64,000 nt of DNA from Heloderma charlesbogerti (lineage: Eukaryota; Chordata; Lepidosauria; Squamata; Helodermatidae). Under the pieces are notes generated by a model. That model worked only from the letters and a program-made list of their open reading frames with translations, had not been told where the DNA came from and searched no databases. This document shows positions 45,140 to 57,340 of the stretch, in pieces. Made by a program: the position numbers and the translations under genes. The stretch spans positions 62,001-126,000 of the forward strand of contig JANEZZ010001957.1 in assembly GCA_026122225.1 (NCBI GenBank), written 5' to 3'. Every line of letters starts with the position of its first letter. Within the stretch, counting starts at the first letter, position 1.

Positions 45140-47776
45140 TAGATTCCATAGAAATAGTCATTTTAAAGTGGGAGTCAGAATGTACATGTTTGTCTCTTGT
45201 ACATGTTGGCTTCCCAAATCATATACTCATGGCAATATAAATATTTATGCCATACTTTAAAAATAAGTGATGGTATACACATCTTTTCCATCATGGATAT
45301 TATTTTCACATAGGCCAAACTTCATCTAAGAAATAGTTGGGATCATGCTGAGAGGGTCATGGGGGAAAAACAACAAGACAAAGCAATAAAAACAAAACCA
45401 TAAAGGTAAAAAATATATAAAGAAAAATATATGACTTAGTGCAATTTAGTGGTTTTAAAACTGGAAAAAGCTGCTAATGCATTAATCTCTGCTGTGACGC
45501 CTCTATCTTCATTTTTGCAAATGATTTCTGAATGTCATCAAATCCTTCTGAAACTTGGGCAATACAGACTTGTCCCAGTACACAGTGCTCTGTAATCAGA
45601 GGAAATTAACCAAAGAAAGTGAGGCAAACTAACTAAATTGATAAATCATTGACAATAAGGAGCTGTATCTAATTTATCTAATATCGAATTTAATTTTTGT
45701 AAATTAATGCCCTACGTGCTCCTGAAGGGCTGGTGTGCTGACCATATATGCTAAAATATGCTAAAATGCCCTAGTGAGGTTTTGAAATCTGCCTGTTTAG
45801 AGATCATTGTGCACGTCACCTTCAATTGCTCTGGACAGCTTCTAATAGGGACTTTTTGCAGCTAAGTTGAATTTATGCAATGGAGATTCACAATGGAAAT
45901 TGAACAAACCTCAGAGTCACGGAATGAATCAAATCTCATTTCCTGGTGTGTGAAGGGTAGGCTTTTTGTCCTGTCCCTTTGCATTTCCAGTAACTTTTAA
46001 ATTGCACTGTTTTCACACTGCCAGGTCAGATTCACCTTTCCTTTTAATGATCAGTTCTGAGTGCTTGGCCACTTCCCTGAACCTTTTTTTCCTTGTTCAA
46101 AAAATCCATCTGAGCTAATGGCTTCTCAGGTGCCTGGTGCCTAGGTGGGGCCTGTAGCCTTAAATCCAGCATGAGAGTGTTTAGGCAAAGGGGTTTCTTT
46201 GAGCTCACATGGAATACAGTAGAAGCCATAATTCCCAAATGCCTTCTGTACTTATCTGGGGGCGGGGGGGGGGGGAATAAGAAGATCTTAGAGGGGATAA
46301 ATTCAGCTTATATGCACGCACACACACAAATTCACACAATGCTACTTTTTCTTGTGGTGTTTCTATATGGTTCAGTTTTATTTAAATTCTTAGTCTGCCC
46401 TATCCCAGAGGGTCTAGAAAGGTAGCAACAAAATCTAATTTCTCAAATAATAATTTAACCAGAAGAAAATACGATTTAGTAGCAAAATCCAGCCATCAAA
46501 AACTTAATCGCTGTCACCCAAAGCCAATCCAAATAAAAGTCTTGCAGTGCTTCCAGAAGCCTCACAGGCTTAATCTCTAGTGAGTCTCTAGGGGAATTGA
46601 GTTCCACAGTTGTGGGGCAGCTCTTCAAGCTGGATTGTTTTCTTCATTTAGCCTAAGTATGTAAATACTGTAACATCATCATATAATCTGCAGTGGGCAG
46701 CAGCCTGGAAAACAGCACGGTCCCCTCTCTCTTAGTTTTGAAGGCAGATATTTGTACAGCAAGACTGACTAGGAAGGAGGCCTGCCCTCTGTTGTTGTTT
46801 TCTAAACATATACTTGGAATGCAGATGATTCTCTGCCTCTATGTAGAGAGACAGGCTGCACAGGGTTTTCCTGCATACTTGAGAGCCTGATCTCATGGAT
46901 GCAGTCACTTTCCTTGAATTTATACAGAATGGCTACTTGGTCCTCCAATATTTCTGCAGTAGTCACTACAGAATCCACACCCAGGCCTTAACAGATTAGG
47001 TTTACCTTGTTTGATTTGGGCACCATTCAGATTTGGAATACCACTCTGATACAATCAAACCACCGAACTACAGGGGCTACTGGAGAAGAGCATTTTTGGG
47101 ATGTTAGCTGTGAATTCTCTTTCCAATAGTTACTTACTAATTACTAATACTAGCAGTCTATCCTGCCTTTTCTTTTCTTTTTAACCATTCCATGAGAACT
47201 TACTTTGGGCTGTGTCATTTCTCGTAAATTCTTCTTAGCACTTCCTCCTCTCCAGTTTCTGGGCAATACTTACTAAAAAATTATAGTAGTGAAACATCAT
47301 AGTGTTACTTTGCTCATGGTCTGGTAGAGTTAGCTTTTCCAAAATGTAGCCCGCTCCCCTGCATTATTACTGTCCAACAATTTCCCCTATCCTTGGTGTG
47401 GAGCCATAATGTTTAGAGCTAAATGTCTTGCTCATACTTTTTGCTCTCTTCTTGAACATCTGCAATGTGTAGAAGGTTTACTCTGCTTTATGGCTTGGCG
47501 CTGCTGTTGATTTACTGAGGTGCTTAGCTGCAACTGGTAGCTCAAACTTCTCTTGGAAAAGCCTGTCAGATTCTGCACTTAGTTTAATTGCAAGTGTGAT
47601 AGGGATATTAAAGAAATTAATGTTCCAATCCATGGTTGCCTGAGCCAATAATAACATTGCTCATAGGAGTCATCCTGCTGACACCAACCAGCCCCAATGG
47701 AGAAAGTTTTTTCTCTTCGCTCCTCCTAAGAAATGCATCTGTGCTGTGAGCGCTGCTGCAGTTGCATATGAGGAGT
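45140..47776. other. ARMH3 intron, no recognised gene
   Basis: About 2.6 kb. A G-run lies at 46259-46275 and a short CA repeat near 46316-46328. Nothing else was recognised. Confidence 0.5.
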
Positions 47777-47866
47777 GAATGAGCCTGAGGACTTCTTCCT
47801 GCATTGAGCAGGGGGTTGGACTCGATGGTCTTGTAGGCCCCTTCCAACCCTCCTATTCTGTGATTC
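47777..47866 (+). repeat. CR1-type 3' end, + strand
   Basis: gaatgagcctgaggacttct, then ggttggactcgatggtcttg, cccttccaaccctc and tattctgtgattc, the CR1 3' end. It is the inverse of the copy at 49.1 kb, with the same 5' limit. Confidence 0.75.
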
Positions 47867-49128
47867 AACTTATCAGAGAGGATAGGAATCAGCAAATAAA
47901 GGGCAATTTTGTTCTAATTCTCATCTCAGCCATGTACTTGCCATTTTGGGGAATTTTGTCAGCCTCGGAATCTCAAGCATAAAATGGAATATTATCCAAA
48001 GGATGTAACCTCCCTATTGGACCTACTTCCATTGTTTAAAAATTGAAAGGTTTTGCACTACACAGAGGTGTGTTTTTTTTCCTTAGAGCAAAATTAAAAA
48101 GATGGACTAAGACATACTTAGGTTTTGTGTTTGATTTAAAGGCAATATGAAGGCAATTGTTCAACAAAATGACAATAAGAATTTTAGTTCATTTAGGCTG
48201 AATTGGCTATAAGATCTTGGGAGAGCTATCAGGCAGAATTTCTTAAATTTTGGACAACCTGGATTCTGCAACCGAGAGATGCATAGCATTAATAGAAGGG
48301 AGGGAAGGGCATGGGGTACAAAGTACAGACATTATTTTCTTTGACTGAATTGCCAATAACTTATTGGAACAATGACTGCTACACATCAGAACTGTGTTGA
48401 CATTTCCTATTTTACATTTTCTTTCATGGGAATGCTCCTACAAGTCATAAATGTGATCAACGCCATATTGTAGGAAGGGTTTTCAGCTGTGCTTGTTCAT
48501 GAGTCAGGCACAAGTTTGCCATGTAGTTTTGGTTACAAGAAGATTAGGACTGAGTCTCACAATTCTACAAGTGAACCAGTGCCTTAATTCAGTCAAAACC
48601 CAAAGTCAATACAGCTGGCAATAGACCATTGAGGAAACCTGGAAAGTTGCCTCTCACATTTGCTCCATTGTACAGCAGACATGTTATTGTGCAATATTCC
48701 AAGGGCCTGGCAAGTCACTCCTCTGTAGAGCCCGGTTCTTCATGAGTACACTGCTAAACACCTCCATGCCTTTGCAGCATTAAGAACTGTAATACAGCAG
48801 TAGCTCAAAGTTATCAGTTGGACCAGGCCTTGTTGTGCTGTGGACTTTGAGACAACCCCAAAATCCAACAACCGGAGTTAAGCAGAATTTCAGTGTAGGA
48901 GGAGGGTGGTGTTCCATTGCTTAGCTATACTCTCAGAGTCTGTAAAGGTACAAACATGTATTAGTGATGCTGTAATCCCCTGCTGGCTCCCAGTCTGGCT
49001 AATACACGGGCTGGATTTAAAGGTGTTTTAGCAGCATGATGACACCCATACAAGCCAATGAGAGTCATATATGTCTGCAATTCATTAGGGAGAATACCAT
49101 TAAAGCATGACCTTTCAGAAGCTGTTGT
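47867..49128. other. ARMH3 intron, no recognised gene
   Basis: About 1.3 kb of unique-looking sequence; a T-run lies near 48073-48080. Confidence 0.5.
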
Positions 49129-49221
49129 AGAATCATAAAATAGTAGAGTTGGAAGGGGCCTACAAGACCATCGAGTCCATCCCCCTGCTCAATGCAGGAA
49201 GAAGTCCTCAGGCTCATTCCC
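49129..49221 (-). repeat. CR1-type 3' end, minus strand
   Basis: tagaatcataaaatagtaga, then ttggaaggggcctacaagac and ctcaatgcaggaagaagtcc. About 90 bp, matching 47.8 kb in inverse orientation. Confidence 0.75.
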
Positions 49222-51884
49222 ATAAGCAACTGTAGTAGCAACAATGGGGAAGGATCAGCTGGTAGCAGAAAGCACAGAAAGTAGGAAGTACCAGAAACAA
49301 TTGCTACTTAAGACTTGGAAGGTGGATAATTCATTTGAGGATGGGAGAGATACAAGCCTTTGTGGATAATGTGTCTTCCTGTATCTATGGAAGGCTGGCT
49401 GCTTTATAATTCTCAGCTCTGTGTGTAGCATCTGGAAGCTGTATATCACTTTGTTTTGTGAAACGGGTGTGAAATTTCCCCTCTGTGGTATGCTTTTTAT
49501 CAGTAATCAAAACCCTTTTGTTGCATTCAAAATGCAAACCAGGCTCAGGTAGCGATGCAGTTTTGTTTTGAACAATTGAAACTGGCAAATGATGAGTTTA
49601 TTTTGGAGAGTGTGCCCTTGGTTGATGCAAATCGTTGACTTTGGCTAGTCAGGGATGTTTTTTAAAAGCTATCAACTCTTAATTCATATGCATTCTATCC
49701 AGCTGAACTAATGAATTTGTACAGCGAACAAGAGGGAGATGACCAAAAGAAAGAGGCAGACAAATTTGTCCAGGAAGAGAATGTCCTGCCAGGGTCCAGC
49801 ACCACTAGCAAGGGTTGTATCCTCTTCAGACAGCTCTAGCTATCTTGCTATTGCCAGAGCCATCCAGCATTGTGCACAGCTTCTGCAGACGGCAGAGTTA
49901 GACACACTGCAGATGGCAGCCATCATAATGGTGAATTTGATAGGTATGCCAGAGGGAGAGGCAAGGACCCAGAATAGAGTAGATAGCAGTTTATCCACCC
50001 CCAGATAACATATAAAAGATGTGGTCTATCAGCCTCGGAGAGGTAATCCATGCTAAAGTGCAGCTAAGCCATGCTACAAAACAGCACCTTTTGGCATTGT
50101 CCTTCAGTGGGGACCAAGATGGTGACCAGGCTCAGGGATTTTATAGGTATGTATGTAATGGAGGGGATTATTATTTGAAGGAGGTTTTGAGTGGGTCAGA
50201 TAAGGGGACAGTCTCATTAGGGAGGATGGTATAAGCTTGAAGAGTGGGTAAGCTAGATGAGAGAGAACTTCTCATTCATGCTGTCCTGCATTTCATACAG
50301 GGAAGGAGTTGGCATTTTTTTTCTCTTGACCACCATCAGATTTCTACTGGCTGCCTCCTCCTGCTTTCTGTTTTCTCCAGACTTATCTTGACCACTGGTA
50401 TCTCTTGTCCCCAGCAGAGATGTGAGTTTCCCAGAAAATTCTGAGTCAAACATTTTCCAGAAATGTTTTTTTGGGGCGGGGGACTAAATTGTTAGAGATC
50501 AGATTTAGCATGTTTTTACTTACTTTTAGTAAGCTTTTTTTTTTTTTTTAAGTCATCTTAATTTTATGCACTCTAGAAATCTCTGGGGGTTTTTCTCCTA
50601 TAGCCAAAAGTAGTTGAAGTGAAATATTTTATTAGGGGAAAATAATTAAATGAAGTGCATGTTGTGGTCAATGTCATAGTCCAAAACATTCAAAGCTTTT
50701 TTGATTGGAATATTCGTAAAGTTTTTAACAAATGACAGCTTCCCTTAAATTAGATTTAAGAAAAGTAGGAAGGCACTGAAAACCGCCAACGTTCTAAGTT
50801 TAGAATACCTGAAGAGCTATGCACCTAAATATACGTTCTTCCTGGGGTCACCTGGAAAAAGTTAATTGCAACTTTGATTTTATATTTGATTGGTATCCTA
50901 TCCATCATAGTTGCCCAGTTTTACTTGTATTGTGTTCATTATGTTATAACTAGTTTAATGAAATAATGCATTTCTAAAAGTGGAAAATACACTGCAGAAA
51001 AGTGTAGTAGTGGAAAATCTGAATTGACAAGGGAGGCAGAAAACTGGGATTGTGGAGGAAAGGAGAGAATGGCATTTGGGCAGCGGTTCATTGGCACTGG
51101 GATCAGGGAAGTTGTGTCTGTCCTCATTTTCTGCTCTTCCTCTGCCTAAGATGGGGAGACTCAAAGCATCAGTGTTCCTGATCTGTGTCCATTGCCATTG
51201 AATGCAAGGTCAATGCTAACAAAAGAGTGACCATCCATGATGTTGTTCTGGATGAGGCAGTTGACTTTGCTAATATCACTGAGGCCTGATTTTAGAATAT
51301 TTGGTACACTGGGATCTTGAGGGAGCTTTATTTAATAGAGAAATCTAGCTAAGACAATGCGTAAGTAAAATCAAGGCAGAGAGTTAGTTCCCTCTTCTTT
51401 TTGGCCCTGCTTGTTCCCATTCCTGATTTCTGTTGCTTTTGCTTTTCTGTTTAAACTGAACTTAGTTCTGTATCTGTAGTACAGTATCTGAAAAGCTTTG
51501 AATGTGTTGAGTCTCCCAACTGCCAGCTCCATCTGCTTGAACTAACTATGTGGTTTGGTTTTGTGGCTTAACATAGGATAACAACTGATTTTCTGAAGTG
51601 GCACTGCTGTACCACTGGCTTTCAACTTTGGGCAGTGAACCACAGACTGGTAATTTTGTATCTCTGGGAAAATTTTGTTTGTTCAGCATCTCTGTCTATG
51701 GAGAAGTGAGCTTCTGGTTCAAATCCTGGCTTTGTGTGTGTTCTTTGATGGAAACTGCTGCTAGGAAGTGTCTGCCTCTGCAGCGCATCAGAACAGAGCA
51801 TTTTGAGTGATCATGTGGTAACTAAGCAACTACTCTGTTGGTTTTAGTCCATCTGGGACTGTGTGTGTGCTGCTGCTTCTTTAA
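49222..51884. other. ARMH3 intron, no recognised gene
   Basis: About 2.7 kb. A T-run lies at 50537-50549. An 89-codon open frame at 49739-50008 has no recognised motif and no splice context. Confidence 0.5.
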
Positions 51885-52610
51885 ATTTATATCATGCCTT
51901 TCCACATAGTGGTGCCCAAGATAAGATACAATACAGAATAAAATGATCCTATAAATTATAGAATGGTATATAGAACAAGAGCAGGTAATAAAAATATCAA
52001 TAAGACAGCAGCCAATTAACAAAACAGCTTGACAGATCAGCTAAATTAAATGGATCAGATTAAAAAGATCATCTTGACAGGCCAAAAGCCTGACCAAAGA
52101 AAAAGGTCTCTGACCTTTTGGCAGAAGATTACCAGAAGGAGCTAAATGGGCCTCCCTAGGAAGGGAGTTCCAGAGCTTGTGCAACCTCTGAAAAGGCTCT
52201 CTCTCAAATCCCCAGCAAATGTACTTTGGATGTTGGTAAGACAGAGAGAGGGAGGCCTGTCCCAAAGATTTTAAAACCCAGGAAGGTTTGTATGAGAGAA
52301 GGTAATCCTTCAAGTAACCTGGTCCCAAACCATTTAGGACTGTATAGGCCTTAACCAGCACTTTGAACTGTGCCTGGAAATGGACCAGTAACCAGGGAAG
52401 TTGTTGTAATAAGGAAGTTGCATTCTTTCTACAGCCAGCCCCGATCAGTATCCTGAATGCAACATTCTAAGCCAGCTGGTTTCTGAACATTTTTCAGAGG
52501 CATCCTGAAGTACAGTGCATTTCAGTAATCCAAATGAGATGTAACGAAGGCCTGTGTCACCATGGCCAGATCTGATATGTTCAGGATTGGGCACAATTGG
52601 TGCACTAGCC
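51885..52610 (-). repeat. L2 LINE fragment, minus strand
   Basis: On the minus strand it reads pieces of the L2 ORF2 end: HLDYC-like near 52500-52540, VLNGLGPGYLKDYLL near 52310-52350 and LWNSLPREA near 52150-52180. The 3' UTR extends to about 51885 without a clear tail. Frames are broken. Confidence 0.7.
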
Positions 52611-52888
52611 TCAAGCGTGCAGAACCATGCTTGTTAATATGTTATGTGTTGTTGTGTTGTAAGGATCACCTGACTGAATTGGGGGTGGGGCAGAATGGAT
52701 GGAGGGGTTAAAGACTTGGAAACCAAGGTGATTTGGACAGAACTTCTGATTGTGGGGAGCAGAGTTTATGGATTGTCCATAATTTTCTAGTTAGCTCCCC
52801 TATATACATCTCTTCAGTTTTATTTTTTCCCCTCCCACCAGGCCTTGTCAAAATGCTTAGTACACTGTCAAAGCCTAAGTTTTGCAGC

Positions 52889-52955
52889 AAAAAAAAAAGA
52901 GTCCTGTGGCATCTTAAAGATGAACAAATTTATTATGGCACAAATTTTTGAAGAA
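52889..52955. repeat. Short reptilian interspersed repeat fragment
   Basis: aaaaaagagtcctgtggcat, then aacaaatttattatggcaca. I recognise this string as frequent in reptile genomes but cannot name the family with confidence. Confidence 0.4.
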
Positions 52956-53797
52956 GTGTGCAAATATGATTTTTTTATTCTGAGGGAGGAATTCAGATTT
53001 TAGTGGAAATGAGCTGAGCACTCCTAGTGAATCTCTGAGATTAATATTGTGGGTTGTCTAATCACATTCTGGCTAGAAATCTAGAAACAGTTACAAAAAT
53101 GTGCGGAGTGTTTTGTTTTTATTTAGCATCTAATTATTTTGTTACATACTTCGTCTTTGCTGCTTCTGGGAATTAATTCCAGTAGAGACTCCAGCTGCAT
53201 CAGCAAATTCTTAAGATGCTGTCTGCAGAGTATGATACAATTTTTTACCCTTTTCTATGTTAATTAGGACACGCTCTTGTAAAATTTGTCAATTATCTGT
53301 TGCTTTATGTAATGAAGCAGTCACTGCTCCCCAGTTAAAGCAATAAGTCTTTCAATTACAAGAAGAAATTCTACTAGCCGCTAAATGCTTCCAAAAACAT
53401 CTTTGGGGGTAATGGATTGGTATGTTAAGTGTGGGACTGCTTCTGTGTTTATTGACATACTGTGCTTTATTAGCTTTATTGGTTTGGAGGAACAAATAGA
53501 AAATAGGTGTATAGCTGCACATAGACACCTCCTCCTTGGACTGACTTTTCTCTAACCAAATTTTTGAAGATCTAGTTTGTTCATTGTATTTTGGCCTCCA
53601 TTAGAAGTATTTATTGTTTCTAGGAGTAAGTCTTTCCAGATTTCCCCTTGCATTAAGAATGTCTTTGTTTTACCATAGACATTTCACAGGTCTGTCCTTC
53701 AGTAGAACAACTGAAGCAGGCAAAAGGATCTGTCTGCAGTTTGGCACTGTCCTATCCTCCTATTGGATATCTGTACTAGGATGCTTAGGATTTAGAG
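52956..53797. other. ARMH3 intron, no recognised gene
   Basis: About 0.85 kb; nothing recognised. Confidence 0.5.
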
Positions 53798-53922
53798 CAG
53801 CCATCCCCAACCTGGTGCCCTCCAGATGTGTTGGACTATGACACATAGTCCTTGCTGGCTGGGGATGATGATGTGAGTTATACTCCAAGACATCTGGAGG
53901 GCATCAGATTGGAGAAGGCTGA
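53798..53922. repeat. Palindromic hAT-like MITE
   Basis: Left arm cagccatccccaacctggtg, ccctccagatgtgttggact; right arm tccaagacatctggagggca, then agattggagaaggctg. The centre is diverged. Confidence 0.8.
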
Positions 53923-55202
53923 TTTAGAGGGATCTGGTACTTGAGTGAACACTAGTGTGAAGAGGTTGGTAGCCAGCCTACACTGTTACAAGGGGTAGTG
54001 TATGTTGCCCCTTTCAGAAGAAACTAAAATAATTGCTGCTTTGGCCTATCCTATTCCCAGCTGGTTAAGACATATCTCCACAGCAGATATGACAAGAAGA
54101 AAATAGAGGGTCCTATAGAAATCTGAAAGGGTAACTACAAGTTAATGTGACCTGCCGTGCATGCTCAAATTGGGAGATTTGTGGAAAAGCAAAATTGGAC
54201 AAACTAATTGCACAACCTTGTTCCCAAGGTAGCTACTAAAACCTGACACTAATCTTCTATTTCCTACGTATGCAGTTCCACATTCCCTAGAGCTACAATT
54301 ATTTCCTTGCTGTGGGGCATTTTTTTCTCTCTTGCTACTAAACCTATAAGAGAGATCAGGGAGTGAAGGGCTGATATCATGGTGAAAGGTGTATATGTTG
54401 CCTTGGAGACTCTTGATCTATTTGGCTACAAGTCCCTTGTTAGAGCAAAAGAGACAGGTTTGCCCTCCTCAGAAACAACATAATTCCCAATCATTGCAAA
54501 GAAAAGAAAAAAATGTGGTGGTTGTGGTTTACATTTATACAGAAAATGTAACTCTTATCCAATAGCCTGAGGGCATTTAGGCTGTAGCCCCCCCCCCCCC
54601 TTTACACTTGATGTATGAGGGACATGGCTGAACCCTATGCTATTTTGTATAGAACTGTGACCTGATATGTAAAATATAGAATGTGATGCAGTTTTAGTGC
54701 AGCTTACATAAATCAGATCCCTTCATAGCAGCCATGCTAATTTATCTGGAAATGTGTCCTAATGGTACAAAATATAAAGTCTCACAGTATTTGGGGGCGG
54801 GGGGGGGACATTTTCTTCAACCAGATGCACCCTTTTTGCATCTCTGATACCCTGGATGATTCAAGAACTTAAATTCTCTCAAATTATGCAGCTTTCAAAA
54901 GTCTTGATATGCTTTTGAGGATATCTCTGGCATTTCATTGTGGTTGAGATAGAATTCAAAAGCACTTGATGGCCAGATATCATGCCCCAGAAGTCTGGCT
55001 CAGATCAACATATCTTGAACATCTCCGATTGTAGTTTCTGAAACAGTTAAAACTGCACAGTACATCATGGCTGAGTGTGACAGGAGCTTCATAATAGTCA
55101 CATATGATCATGTGATTGCAAAACTGGCTTTGGACATACAAGTAGAAGAGTCTAAATGTCCACAAGTTGCTTAATAAGACTCACGTTTCTTGTATTCATA
55201 TA
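53923..55202. other. ARMH3 intron, no recognised gene
   Basis: About 1.3 kb. A C-run lies at about 54587-54601 and a G-run at about 54794-54808. No gene or repeat family was recognised. Confidence 0.5.
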
Positions 55203-55204
55203 TA

Positions 55205-55426
55205 CAATCAGGGCCAGAAATATTGGAACAAGGATAACTGTTTTGGCAGTTGGCCTCTGTACACCACCACATTGAAGTTGAAAGGAAACACACCCAGATG
55301 GGAGCGAAGTCAGGACTTTCAGCTGTAATTCAAGGGGTTTGACAAAAGTGGGGCACTAACCATTCAGGAAGGACAGCCAGTGGCATACACACACCCCCAG
55401 CGCTGGTGGCTCATAAGTAATGGAAC
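55205..55426 (+). repeat. Tc1 left inverted repeat
   Basis: About 222 bp, inverted match to 56634-56855. Shared blocks include ggcagttggcctctgtacac and gcgaagtcaggactttcagc. It ends near ctcataagtaatggaac. Confidence 0.93.
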
Positions 55427-55564
55427 GAATGGCTGACAAGCAGCTGCATGGCCAGGTGTGGCCTGTTTCCTGGGTACCCCATGACCAATCAAGCAGATAA
55501 AAGGCCTGGAGGTGGTTCTAAGCGTTACATTTGCATTTGGTAGCCGTTCACTGGAACTCCCAAC

Positions 55565-56619
55565 ATGAGGTCCAAAGAGGTGTCCATGCGAGTGAAGGAG
55601 GCCATCATTAGGCTGAGGAAACAAAATTAAACCCATCAGAGAGATAGCAACAACATTGGGAGTGGCCCACAAAACAGTTTGGAATATCCTGAAAAGAAGG
55701 AATTAACTGGCAAGCTCAGCAACAGCAAAAGGCCTGGTAGACCACGGAAGACAGCTAAAGTGGATGACCGCAGCATTCTGCTCATGGTGAAGAGGAACCC
55801 TTTCACAACATCTAGCCAGGTCAAGAATGCTCTAGAGGAGGTAGGCATGTTATTGTCAACATCTACAGTCAAGAGACAGCTTTATGAATGTAAATACAGA
55901 GGCTTCACAACAAGGTGCAAACCACTGGTAACGCTCAAGAACAGACAGGCCAGATTAGCCTTTGCCAACAAACACCTAAAAAGCCCACCCAGTTCTGGAA
56001 TAAGATTCTTTGGACTGATGAAACCAAGATGAACTTGTACCAGAATGATGGGAAGAGAAAAGTATGGAGAAGGAAAGGAACAGCTCATGTTCCAAAGCAT
56101 ACCGCATCATCTGTCAAACATGGTGGAGGCAGTGTTATGGCATGGGCATGTATGGCTGCCAATGGAGCCAGGTCACTGGTGTTTATTGATGACCTGACTG
56201 CTGATAAACACAGCAGGATGAATTCTGAAGTGTATAGGGCTATACTTTCTGCTCAGATTCAGCCGAATGCTGCCAAACTGATAGGACGCCGCTTCATATT
56301 GCAGATGGATAATGACCCAAAACATACAGCAAAAGCTACCCAAGAGTTTCTGAAGGCAAAGAAGTGGGATGTTCTTCAATGGCCAAGTCAGTCACCTGAT
56401 CTCAACCCAAAAGAGCATGCTTCTCACTTACTGAAGACAAGACTGAAGGCAGAAAGACCCACAAACAAGCAGCAGCTGAAGGCAGCTGCAGTAAAGGCCT
56501 GGCAAAGCATCTCGTGGGAGGAAACTCAGCCTTTGTCATGTCCATGGGTTCCAGACTTCAGGCAGTCATTGACTGCAAAGGATTTTCATCCAGGTATTAA
56601 AGGCGATCCTGAAGTTTGA
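55565..56619 (+). pseudogene. Tc1-like transposase, frameshifted
   Basis: A cut-and-paste transposase of the DDE family. The likely start is the ATG at 55565 (MRSKEVSMRVKEAI), but a TAA follows at 55628-55630. The helix-turn-helix part continues in another frame (IREIATTLGVAHKTVWNIL, about 55635-55692). The frame then shifts again to one with the GRPRKT AT-hook-like motif. A third shift near 56000 leads to the catalytic domain, which is open to the TGA at 56617-56619. Its first Asp is in WTDETK, the second in MDNDPKHTA and the Glu in SPDLNPKEH, so the DDE triad is intact. At least three frame breaks make it non-functional. Confidence 0.93.
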
Positions 56620-56633
56620 AATGATGTTGGTTT

Positions 56634-56855
56634 GTTCCATTACTTATGAGCCACCAATGATGGGTGTATGTGTATGCCACTGGCTGTACTTCCTGAATGG
56701 TTAGTACCCCACTTTTGTCAAACCCCTTGAATTACAGCTGAAAGTCCTGACTTCGCTCCCATCTGGGTGTGTTTCCTTTCAACTTCAATGTGATGGTGTA
56801 CAGAGGCCAACTGCCAAAACAATTATCCTTGTTCCAATATTTCTGGACCTGACTG
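56634..56855 (-). repeat. Tc1 right inverted repeat
   Basis: Begins gttccattacttatgagcca and ends ggacctgactg before the TA. It is the partner of the left repeat, with scattered substitutions. Confidence 0.93.
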
Positions 56856-57087
56856 TAAAAACCTATCTGTTGCAATGAGTGAAAACTGTGCGGAGAACAT
56901 CATGGGTTTTTGGACTATGCATTAGAGACAACTCTAGAATTTCCACCGTCCCACTGGACAAAACCAGTCTGTTGAACTGTAACTAAAAACTTTTTGATTG
57001 ACAGCTTGCATATGCTCCATAGCCACTGTAATGGGATGCCCACTTAGACAACCTATTCCATTGCAAATTGTCACTTGCATCTAGAGC

Positions 57088-57340
57088 AGTTTCCCCACCC
57101 CAACCTGATGGCCTCTAGATGTTTTGGACGACACTGTCCAGCATTTCTGACCATTGGCCACTGCTGGCTTTGGCTGATGGGAGTTAAAGTCCAAGACATC
57201 TGGAGGGCACCAGGTTGGGGAAGGCTTACCTAGCGTATGATCCTACTTATTGAGGTGCAGAGAAACTGGTAATATGCAAATGCTGTTGGGACAAGTGACA
57301 ACTGCTCAAGGATAAAGGATTATGCAGCAAAAAGGCAGTG
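57088..57340. repeat. Duplicated segment, copy 1, with MITE
   Basis: 57088-57228 is a palindromic MITE (caacctgatggcctctagat ... gagggcaccaggttggggaa). The following 112 bases, including gcagagaaactgg and gctgttgggacaagt, match 61369-61480. Together they form a direct duplicate of the segment at 61.2 kb. The other MITE copies lack this flank. Confidence 0.85.

Larger units (their letters stand above)
55205..56855 (+). mobile_element. Tc1-like DNA transposon
   Basis: A 1651-bp element flanked by TA at 55203-55204 and 56856-56857, the Tc1/mariner target duplication. Inverted repeats of about 222 bp (55205-55426 and 56634-56855) match closely over their whole length. The ends read caatcagggccagaaatatt (left) and, inverted, cagtcaggtccagaaatatt (right). 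The interior carries a broken transposase on the + strand. Such long repeats are typical of some vertebrate Tc1 families. Limited divergence between arms suggests a moderately recent insertion. Confidence 0.95.

Noticed and set aside
49739..50008. 89-codon open frame with Ser-rich segment
   Set aside because: No motif, no splice sites and no conservation that I can recognise.
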